Assembly (NCBI GenBank): GCA_046484845.1
Contig: JAWOIB010000078.1
Span: 1 to 24,284 of the forward strand
Source: DSBX01 sp046484845
GTDB lineage: Bacteria > Hydrothermota > Tepidihabitantia > Tepidihabitantales > Tepidihabitantaceae
Length of the DNA: 24,284 bases
Direction: 5' to 3'
Both the position numbers and the translations under genes were made by a program. This document shows, in pieces, positions 1-5,958 of this stretch. How positions within the stretch are numbered: the stretch's first letter is position 1; each line of letters begins with the position of its first letter. The notes beneath the pieces are model-generated. The model worked only from the letters and a program-made list of their open reading frames with translations, searched no databases and was not told the origin of the DNA.

Positions 1-208
1 GCCGCCGCGGCCGGTGCCCGCTCCGGTACCCGCGCCGGCTCCCGGTCCGCTCGTAGCGCCCGGCACCAAGGTAGTCGTGTAACTCGTTCTCCAGCAACTC
101 CTGCAGCCATTGCCGCACCACCTCCTTGAGCGTTCCCGGGTCATCCAGCAGAAACCCTTGTCCGGGCTCCTCGGCTGTGTTACTATCGGTCATTCTTCTT
201 GTGGCCAT
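1..208 (-). CDS. IS256-family (mutator-type) transposase, N-terminal part, cut by window edge
   Basis: The minus strand from ATG at 208 is open through the left edge (69 codons seen). The product contains RQWLQELLENELHDYLGAGR followed by YERTGSRRGYRSGH. This is the characteristic N-terminal block of IS256/mutator transposases, where a helical segment precedes an ERTG-x-R-x-GYRNG-like motif. An AAGGAGG Shine-Dalgarno sits at 214-220, 5 nt before the ATG, a strong leadered signal unlike the leaderless style of the neighbouring chromosomal genes. The DDE catalytic core lies outside the window, so intactness cannot be judged. The terminal inverted repeat should lie within about 120 bp upstream of the ATG (higher coordinates), but it cannot be fixed without the other end. 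The element sits next to a decayed gene remnant, as expected of a plastic locus. Confidence 0.86.
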   Translation of the reverse strand, partial: MATRRMTDSNTAEEPGQGFLLDDPGTLKEVVRQWLQELLENELHDYLGAGRYERTGSRRGYRSGHRPRR

Positions 209-558
209 TTGAGCCTCCTTTCTGCCCGACTGATTGCTACATCGTTGCGGCAGGGCTCGATGGCCACAACTCTTCCCAGCCAATTTGCAGACATTGTGGC
301 ACATAACTGTTGCGGACCGTGACCGCTCGCCAGCCGGGCAGCGGCACGACCCCGGTCTCGGCCCCGGGCCGGAGCGCGAGCACGAACGCCGGCCCGCATC
401 GAGTGTTATGCGTCAGGCGCAATGCGTCGAGCATCGCCCACCGATGGAACGCCGATAGCCGCCGATGAACGCCAAAGGAAAGGAAGTGGTCGAGTGGTCA
501 GGTGAAGGAAGCCCGAAGAGAGTCGGGATGAGGAGAGAGTCTACTGTCCCGGGATTCT
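209..558. other. Non-coding stretch: presumed IS end and flanking debris
   Basis: No convincing gene is visible. The part next to the transposase holds a 7-bp inverted repeat, GCCACAA (263-269) and TTGTGGC (294-300), and is noticeably less GC-rich than the genes. It probably includes the IS terminal repeat and its boundary. Further right, CCCGA (512-516) and TCGGG (523-527) form a small hairpin. It lies downstream of the remnant gene on the minus strand but has no good T-run, so it is at best a weak terminator. Short ORFs here lack family resemblance, ribosome-binding sites or sensible composition. Confidence 0.5.
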
Positions 559-700
559 TTACCGCTGGATTACGACCTTGTGGACGAAAGGGAACTGTGG
601 GAACAGCACGCGGTCTGGAGACCGCTCGCACAAGGCAGTCCGGATGAAGTAGACCCCGGGCGCGAGGTGGCGGATATCGTCTCGCTCGCAGGCTGGAACT
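559..700 (-). pseudogene. Remnant of a secreted protein: C-terminal Por/T9SS-like sorting tail
   Basis: Minus-strand translation ending at the TAA 561-559 contains DIRHLAPGVYFIR and, about 24 residues later, ends in VHKVVIQR. The pattern LAPGVYFIR...KVVIQR is the typical last part of a type IX-like C-terminal sorting domain: a beta-strand, a GVYF-x-R turn, then a KVV-x-R terminus. The same frame stays open up to about 909, but the upstream sequence is Arg/Leu-rich and does not resemble the rest of such a domain or any enzyme. I therefore read this as the surviving 3' end of a decayed or truncated gene. Compare the intact tail at 23880-24032. It could instead be a chance match, but the motif spacing makes that less likely. 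Confidence 0.5.
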
Positions 701-858
701 CCGGATATGACCCTGAGGAGAATGCGGAGCAAGGTTCTGCCCGGTCTCAGCAGTTTCGCAACCCCGGCGCAGGCCTTCCGGCCCCGGCGCAGTGGGAGGC
801 AATGCCGCAACCTGAGCCAGATGCGAACACGCTCCGGGGCTTGTCGGGTCACCGGGAT

Positions 859-888
859 TTGACAATCGCCGTCTGCGGAAGCTAGAAT
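859..888 (+). promoter_or_regulatory. Sigma70-type promoter upstream of the TPR gene
   Basis: TTGACA (859-864), an 18-nt spacer and TAGAAT (883-888). The -35 is a perfect match and the -10 is one base off TATAAT. The first ATG after it (899) is 10 nt past the -10 and opens a short leader ORF rather than the TPR gene itself. Confidence 0.7.
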
Positions 889-898
889 AGCGCTGTTC

Positions 899-964
899 AT
901 GGTCTCCATCTGGAACCCTTGCGCAAGCCTGCCCGTCGGCAGTCAGCAGGAGCATCACGGCTAG
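899..964 (+). CDS. Putative 21-residue leader ORF before the TPR gene
   Basis: ATG at 899 lies 10 nt after the -10 box, matching the near-leaderless geometry of other first genes in the window. The frame runs 21 codons (begins MVSIWNPC, ends QQEHHG) to TAG at 962-964, two bases before the ATG at 967 of the TPR gene. An AGGAG (948-952) lies inside its end. The arrangement suggests termination-reinitiation coupling. No homology is recognised. It could instead mark a frameshift, or the TPR protein could start in its own frame at TTG 919. Confidence 0.35.
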   Translation: MVSIWNPCASLPVGSQQEHHG

Positions 965-966
965 CG

Positions 967-2634
967 ATGCCACCATCAGCGATCCGGATGAGTCTGGCTT
1001 TGCGCCAGAACGATGTCCGAATCAGCCGGCGTCTCCCTGACTACCCCCAGGCACTTCCCCTGACACACCCGGCCGCGCTGGCAGGCTGGCAACCACAATT
1101 GCGCTGGGAAGGTGACGTCCTGGTAGCTTACGGGACAGCAGAGTTCTCGGAACTGCCGTCGCTTTCCCGGCAACTCGAAGTCACCCGCTGTCACGCTGAG
1201 GCCCGGCTGGCGCTGGTCAAGGCAGGTGAACTGACGCTGACAGCGGATGATGAAGAGTGGCTGCTGCAACGCGCGGCGGGCATCATCCCTGGTTACGAAG
1301 ACCAGCGCTTCGTCGAACTGGCGTGCCATCGCCCGCTCAAGCCTGAGTACATGGCCAGCAGTCCTGAACGCTTCATGAGCGGGGTAACGCTGGTCGAAAA
1401 GCAGTTCGGTCAGGCCACTGCTTTCGGCTACGGCTTCCTGGTCCTGTCCGGCGTCCGCTCGTCCGGAGACCTTGTGAAGTACGGCAGGCGCATCGAGGAA
1501 GCTTTCAGCCGGGTCATCGGTCGGCCCGGGGTCGCGCAGTTGCTCGAGCAAGGAGGCACGGGACTGCACACGCTCAAAGCCCGCGAGAGAATTGCGCTGT
1601 TGCGCCAGGCTCTTTCGGGCCTGTGGAGCGCAACCAGGAACCGCCCCGGTTCGGTGTTCCTGCTCACCCAGGTACTGGACGGGTTCCTCGGGCTCCGCCC
1701 GGGCGGAACAGGAACCGACTATGGCCTTGCCGTCCTCGACACGATTGTCCTCGCCAAGCTCGGGTTCAGCAGCACCGTCCTCAAGCGCAAGGACCGCTTC
1801 TACCTAGCGGTGTCGACCGCCAACCAGGATACCGAATACTGGGACCCGCTGGACCCCGAGGCCCGGGTACCGACCGGGACCGTCCGGCGACTCAGCACCC
1901 GTGACTTGTTTGTCGAGGGCTACATTCAGCTGGCCCGAGGCTACGTACGCACCAAGGCGTATGGTCATGTCGAACGCGTCGCCCGCTGGCTGCTGGGCAT
2001 GAAGCCCGACCTGCCCGAGGCCCTGGAACTGCTGGGCATCAGCAGCGTCGGGCTGGGCAGGCCGGTCGAAGCTATAAAGCATTGCACGCAGTCACTGAAC
2101 GCCAATCCACGACAACCCGAAGCCTGGCTGGTACAGGGCAACGCCTCCGCCCTGCTGTCGCGATGGCCGGAAGCGATCGACTGCTACAAGAAGGCCATCG
2201 CGCTCCAGGTCGGCTACGCCGAGGCCTACAACAACCTCGGGCTGGTCCTGGATCGGAATGGCGAGCATGACCGAGCGGTCGGAGCCTTCCGCGAAGCCCT
2301 GCGGATCGACCCGAAGTACGTCGAAGCCTGGTACAACCTCGGCAACTCGCTCCTCGAGCGCAACAACCTCGAGCCAGCGGTCGATGCCTACAAGAGCGCG
2401 ATAGAACACAACCCGGGGTTCGCCGGCGCCCACTACAACCTGGGCCAGACCTACTACCGGATGGGACGCAAGCGGCAGGCAGTAGCAGCCTACCTGGCGG
2501 CCATCGCCGCCAACCCAAAGCACGCCGGCGCTTGGCACAACCTGGGTATCGCCTATCGGGACCTGGGAGAATCCGAACGCGCGGTCGAGGCGATAGAACG
2601 CGCGGTGGCGCTCAACCCGACCCTCCTGCGCTGA
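967..2634 (+). CDS. TPR protein with an N-terminal degenerate transglutaminase-like (SirB1-like) region
   Basis: A 555-residue protein from ATG 967. The C-terminal third carries at least six consecutive tetratricopeptide repeats, for example AEAYNNLGLVLDRNGEHDRA, VEAWYNLGNSLLERNNLEPA and AGAHYNLGQTYYRMGRKRQA, each ending in a xxNPxx turn. A weaker repeat precedes them. TPRs form a superhelical protein-binding scaffold. Before them, the segment from RPGSVFLLTQVLDGFLG to EYWDPLDPEARV has the layout of SirB1/transglutaminase-like domains that often precede TPRs, but the usual Cys and His positions look absent, so I infer a non-catalytic version. No signal peptide or membrane helix is evident; a cytoplasmic scaffold is likely. 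The frame is open back to TTG 919. I prefer 967 because of the promoter and the leader ORF ending 2 nt upstream; ATG 988 is another option. The sensor kinase gene follows 150 bp downstream under its own promoter. Confidence 0.8.
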   Translation: MPPSAIRMSLALRQNDVRISRRLPDYPQALPLTHPAALAGWQPQLRWEGDVLVAYGTAEFSELPSLSRQLEVTRCHAEARLALVKAGELTLTADDEEWLLQRAAGIIPGYEDQRFVELACHRPLKPEYMASSPERFMSGVTLVEKQFGQATAFGYGFLVLSGVRSSGDLVKYGRRIEEAFSRVIGRPGVAQLLEQGGTGLHTLKARERIALLRQALSGLWSATRNRPGSVFLLTQVLDGFLGLRPGGTGTDYGLAVLDTIVLAKLGFSSTVLKRKDRFYLAVSTANQDTEYWDPLDPEARVPTGTVRRLSTRDLFVEGYIQLARGYVRTKAYGHVERVARWLLGMKPDLPEALELLGISSVGLGRPVEAIKHCTQSLNANPRQPEAWLVQGNASALLSRWPEAIDCYKKAIALQVGYAEAYNNLGLVLDRNGEHDRAVGAFREALRIDPKYVEAWYNLGNSLLERNNLEPAVDAYKSAIEHNPGFAGAHYNLGQTYYRMGRKRQAVAAYLAAIAANPKHAGAWHNLGIAYRDLGESERAVEAIERAVALNPTLLR

Positions 2635-2699
2635 CCGCGATGCGTCCGCAATCCGGTGCCGGCCGGAACCTCCCGGGAACTGAAGCCGGTCCGCGGGAT

Positions 2700-2727
2700 T
2701 TGACAGCCCGGGCCGGGCGAATAAACT
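2700..2727 (+). promoter_or_regulatory. Promoter for the histidine kinase operon
   Basis: TTGACA (2700-2705), 16-nt spacer, TAAACT (2722-2727). The -35 is perfect and the -10 is weaker. Unlike other promoters here, no start codon follows within 11 nt, so this transcript should have a real 5' leader of about 50 nt. Confidence 0.55.
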
Positions 2728-2728
2728 G

Positions 2729-2788
2729 CCTTTCGGGGTAAAGGTCCCCGCAGACATGCAGTCGCAGAACAAGAATGGACAGCCTTGA
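2729..2788 (+). promoter_or_regulatory. Possible leader with two exclusive hairpins and a 10-codon ORF overlapping the kinase start
   Basis: CCTTT (2729-2733) can pair with AAAGG (2740-2744), and CGGGG (2734-2738) can pair with CCCCG (2746-2750). The two stems cannot coexist. AAAGG is also the only Shine-Dalgarno-like element before ATG 2756, which opens a short ORF (MQSQNKNGQP) whose TGA (2786-2788) overlaps the TTG start of the kinase as TTGA. This is compatible with translational coupling controlled by the leader fold. The stems are short, so this is tentative. Confidence 0.25.
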
Positions 2789-4299
2789 TTAGCAGTTCAG
2801 AAACTGATTTCCTCCCGAACAGCCGGGAGTTGCTGGCCGCTATCCAGGAAGGCGTCTGGCTGACCGACAAGGACGACCGGGTTGTCCTCGTCAACCCGGC
2901 GCTGGCGACACTGCTGGGCTACCGCAACCCTGAAGCGCTCATCGGTCGCGACTGGCACGACTTCTTCCCTCCCGGGGAGGCAGCCCGTTTCGTCAAGGCA
3001 CAGGCACGCGTCCATGACGAAGACACCGGCGGGCGAGCGCTCGGCTTCTCCCCCGTCCTTTCGAACCTGCTCACTCGTGACGGTCAGCAGGTTGCGGTTA
3101 AGGTCGCACTCGCCCGGCTCGCGGCGAATGGCGCAACCCGGTACCTGGGCTCCGTGGTGGAGGTCTGCCGGGAGCAGAGCGGTGGCATTCTCGCTGACCC
3201 CGCCAGTCGCCAGGTGATTGAGCACTCGCTCGACGGCATCTGCATCATCCGCGACGGGAAGGTCAGCTACGCAAACCGCCGTTTTGAGAAGCTGACCGGC
3301 TACAGCCAGCAACAGATGGCCCAGATCGGACTCGAACGACTGGTTGTTCCGGCGGACCGGGAAAGGATAACCCGGGCGGTTGCCGACCCGAGCCGCATGC
3401 TCGCGCCGGTCCGCCACACCGTCAGGCTGGTCACCAGGACCGCCCACGAGATTGACTGCGAGCTGGACATCGTCACTGCTGAATCCGATGGCAGCAATAT
3501 CCTGGTCTGTTTCCTGCGGGACGTGACCGAACTCCGGCATGCCATCCAGGCGCGGACCGATTTTGTCGCTATGGTATCGCACGAACTGAGAAACCCGCTC
3601 GCGGCGATCAAGGAGGCGGTCTCGCTGGTGTCCGATACCCTCGGTACCGACATCGGTGAGAAACCATGCCGCTACCTCGCCATCGCGCAGGAGGAGATCT
3701 CCCGCCTCAACCGGATGATCAGCAACCTGCTCGAGGTTGCCCGGGTTGAATCGGGCAAGCTACAGCTGGCGCTCGGTGCGGTGGACCTCCGTGACTGCAT
3801 CGGCAAAACTGTCGACAGCATGGCGCTGCTGCTCAACAAGAAACGGCTCCGCGTCGACCTGCTGCTCCCCGATGACCTGCCCCCGGTGACGGGCGATGCG
3901 GACCGGCTTCGCCTGGTCTTCAACAACCTGCTCGACAACGCGATCAAGTACACCCCGACCGGTTCGAGCATCCGGATCTCAGCCCAGCGCCTTCAACCGG
4001 ATTCGCCGTTGATGGCTGAAGACAGCCTGCTGCCCGACATCCCCTACGTCCAGGTGGTGGTGTCGGACTCCGGGCCCGGCATCCCAGCCGAGTTCCTGGA
4101 ACGGGTGTTCGGGAAATACGAAAGGGTGGACCCGCACGGCCCCGGGATCGGCCTAGGGCTGGCGATCGTCCGCTCGGTTATCGAGATGCACCACGGCAAA
4201 GTCTGGGTCCGCAGCAACCTGGGGGAGGGCACCAGCTTCAATGTCATACTGCCGGCCGGGACAACCCAAGCCGAGAATGGAAGGTTCCTGTCACAATGA
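2785..4299 (+). CDS. Soluble PAS-PAS sensor histidine kinase
   Basis: A 504-residue hybrid-free sensor kinase. Two PAS domains come first: roughly residues 12-125, starting near IQEGVWLTDKDDRVVLVNPA, and about 145-255, with LDGICIIRDGKVSYANRRFE. Next is a HisKA domain with the phosphoacceptor His266 in FVAMVSHELRNPLAAIKEAV. The HATPase_c domain has the N box NNLLDNAIKYT, the G1 box SDSGPGIP and the GIGLGLAIVRSVIE G2 region. No transmembrane segment is seen, so it should sense a cytoplasmic or redox/ligand signal through the PAS domains. It phosphorylates itself and presumably the adjacent response regulator, whose ATG overlaps its stop (ATGA). The TTG start is the only reasonable in-frame start near the first PAS domain and overlaps the stop of a short upstream ORF. 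The sensed signal is unknown. Confidence 0.9.
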   Translation: MISSSETDFLPNSRELLAAIQEGVWLTDKDDRVVLVNPALATLLGYRNPEALIGRDWHDFFPPGEAARFVKAQARVHDEDTGGRALGFSPVLSNLLTRDGQQVAVKVALARLAANGATRYLGSVVEVCREQSGGILADPASRQVIEHSLDGICIIRDGKVSYANRRFEKLTGYSQQQMAQIGLERLVVPADRERITRAVADPSRMLAPVRHTVRLVTRTAHEIDCELDIVTAESDGSNILVCFLRDVTELRHAIQARTDFVAMVSHELRNPLAAIKEAVSLVSDTLGTDIGEKPCRYLAIAQEEISRLNRMISNLLEVARVESGKLQLALGAVDLRDCIGKTVDSMALLLNKKRLRVDLLLPDDLPPVTGDADRLRLVFNNLLDNAIKYTPTGSSIRISAQRLQPDSPLMAEDSLLPDIPYVQVVVSDSGPGIPAEFLERVFGKYERVDPHGPGIGLGLAIVRSVIEMHHGKVWVRSNLGEGTSFNVILPAGTTQAENGRFLSQ

Positions 4300-5015
4300 G
4301 CGAACTCGAACCCAAGAAGATCCTGCTGGTCGAAGATGAACTGAACCTGCGCGAACTTGTCCGGGGACGGCTCGAGGCCAATGGCTACGAGGTGACGGTT
4401 GCCGAAGACGGCTACAAGGCCCTCAAGGCCGCCCACGAGTATCGCCCCGACCTCATTATCCTCGACCTGATGCTGCCCAAGATGGACGGCTACACCGTCT
4501 GCCGGGTACTGCGTTCGAGCGGCGGCGAGGCGCAGGTTCCGGTCATCCTGTTCTCCGCCCGGTCATCGGAGGACGACCGCCGGCGGGGTATCGAATCGGG
4601 CGCGAACGCCTATGTGACCAAACCCTTCGACCCGCCCCTGCTGCTGGATAAGATCCGTGAACTGCTCGACCCGGAAGGATGGGCGGCGGAGCATCCCGCC
4701 GCCGCGCCGGCGACGGAGTCCGCAGGGGACGCTGAACCCCCGACCGCGACCACGCCGGCGGCCCCTGTCAAGACAAACCACGCTCCCCGGGTATCCGGTC
4801 CGCCCCCGGTGCGGCCGGAACCGGAACAGCCGCTGACGCCGGAGGAACTGGCCGCCCGCGCCCGCCCGACCGCCCCGCCCGCGGCCCAACCGGCCGCGCC
4901 CGAGCCGGTCGCTCAGCCCGAGCCCCCCGTCACCGATACTCCTGCCGAGGCAAGCGGCGGTGGGTTCTTTGCCCGCCTGTTCAGCCGACTGTTCGGGTCG
5001 CGCAGCCGGCAGTGA
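4296..5015 (+). CDS. Response regulator: receiver domain with disordered Pro/Ala-rich tail and amphipathic C-terminus
   Basis: A 239-residue protein. Residues about 6-125 are a CheY-like receiver: acidic pair in LLVEDELNLR, phosphoacceptor Asp57 in LIILDLMLPKMDGY, and conserved Lys109 in YVTKPFDP. No DNA-binding, enzymatic or other output domain follows. Instead residues about 130-220 form a Pro/Ala/Glu-rich, low-complexity linker, and the protein ends in GGGFFARLFSRLFGSRSRQ, a short basic amphipathic segment that could contact the membrane or a partner. It overlaps the kinase stop by 4 nt, and the nadC start overlaps its own stop by 4 nt (GTGA), so all three are translationally coupled. The role is presumably protein-protein signalling rather than direct transcription control; the target is unknown. 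Confidence 0.88.
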   Translation: MSELEPKKILLVEDELNLRELVRGRLEANGYEVTVAEDGYKALKAAHEYRPDLIILDLMLPKMDGYTVCRVLRSSGGEAQVPVILFSARSSEDDRRRGIESGANAYVTKPFDPPLLLDKIRELLDPEGWAAEHPAAAPATESAGDAEPPTATTPAAPVKTNHAPRVSGPPPVRPEPEQPLTPEELAARARPTAPPAAQPAAPEPVAQPEPPVTDTPAEASGGGFFARLFSRLFGSRSRQ

Positions 5016-5923
5016 AGCGACCCCTTCCTTGCCACGGGCCTGTTCCCGGTCGCGCCCCTGAGAACATGTCGGTCGTTCTCTCTCGGGATGCTGACCGGCT
5101 CATCCGTGCTGCGCTGCGCGAGGATGTCGGCACCGGTGATATCACCACCCGGCTGACGGTCCCGGCCGACCTCACCGCCTCCGCGCGCATAGTCGCCCGC
5201 GGCGGCGGCGTTGCCGCAGGCATCGCTGTCTGTGGACGGGTCTTCATGGCGGTTGACGCCCGCGCCCGGTTCAAGCCCGCCCATCGCGACGGGACCGGCT
5301 TCTCAACCGGGGACGTGCTCGCGTTTGTCCGAGGACCGGCCCGTGGACTGCTCACCGCCGAACGGACAGCTCTCAATTTCCTGCAGCGACTCTCGGGCAT
5401 CGCTACCCTGACCCGCCGCTACGTCGACGCCATCAGCAACACCAAGGCAATCCTGCTCGACACCCGGAAGACCGCCCCGGGTTGGCGCGAACTGGAGAAA
5501 TACGCGGTTCGCTGCGGCGGCGGCCGCAACCACCGTCGCGGGCTCCACGACATGGTGCTCATCAAGGACAACCACATCGCAGCCGCAGGATCGATCCCGG
5601 ACGCCCTCGCGCGCTGCCGCGGAACCCGGGCCGCGGTCGAAATCGAAGTCCGCACGCTGGCCGAGCTCGACCAAGCCCTGGCTTGCGACGCCGGGAGAAT
5701 CCTGCTCGATAACATGACTCTGGCGCAACTGCGCCGGGCGGTTGCGCTCAACCGGGGCCGCGCGCGGCTCGAAGCCTCGGGCGGCATCAACCTCCGCCGC
5801 ATCCGCCGGGTCGCGGCCACCGGGGTGGACTTCATCTCGGTCGGGGCGATCACCCAGTCGGCGCCGGCGGCCGACATCGCGTTCGATTTCGACGCAGTTC
5901 CTCGCGCTCCCGGCGTCCGTTGA
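5012..5923 (+). CDS. nadC: Nicotinate-nucleotide pyrophosphorylase (quinolinate phosphoribosyltransferase)
   Basis: Catalyses quinolinate + PRPP to nicotinate mononucleotide + CO2 + PPi in de novo NAD synthesis, in the cytoplasm. Family signatures are clear: REDVGTGDITT near the start, LNFLQRLSGIAT, LLDTRKTAPGWRELEKYAVR, the GGGRNHRRGLHDMVLIKDNH block with the quinolinate/PRPP-binding Arg, His and Lys residues, and a C-terminal barrel ending EASGGINLRRIRRVAATGVD and ISVGAITQSAP. The 303-residue GTG-initiated form is slightly long; ATG 5066, giving 285 residues, matches the usual length better. The GTG overlaps the response-regulator stop, supporting coupled translation. No nadA or nadB is present in the window. 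Its TGA stop lies inside the -35 box of the next promoter. Confidence 0.95.
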   Translation: MKRPLPCHGPVPGRAPENMSVVLSRDADRLIRAALREDVGTGDITTRLTVPADLTASARIVARGGGVAAGIAVCGRVFMAVDARARFKPAHRDGTGFSTGDVLAFVRGPARGLLTAERTALNFLQRLSGIATLTRRYVDAISNTKAILLDTRKTAPGWRELEKYAVRCGGGRNHRRGLHDMVLIKDNHIAAAGSIPDALARCRGTRAAVEIEVRTLAELDQALACDAGRILLDNMTLAQLRRAVALNRGRARLEASGGINLRRIRRVAATGVDFISVGAITQSAPAADIAFDFDAVPRAPGVR

Positions 5924-5947
5924 CACCTCCCCGGCCGGTTCTATAAT
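5920..5947 (+). promoter_or_regulatory. Consensus promoter of nnr, overlapping the nadC stop codon
   Basis: TTGACA (5920-5925), 16-nt spacer, TATAAT (5942-5947): both hexamers are perfect. The ATG of nnr begins 12 nt after the last base of the -10, so the expected transcript has only a few untranslated bases. The TGA of nadC (5921-5923) is embedded in the -35. Confidence 0.85.
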
Positions 5948-5958
5948 CGGGCAGGGAC

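Noticed and set aside
413..976. Long minus-strand ORF starting with a signal-peptide-like MVASLAVMLLLTADGQA
   Set aside because: The rest is Arg/Pro-rich with no family resemblance, it overlaps the well-supported plus-strand promoter, and no promoter or ribosome-binding site precedes it. At most its 3' region overlaps the sorting-tail remnant in another frame.
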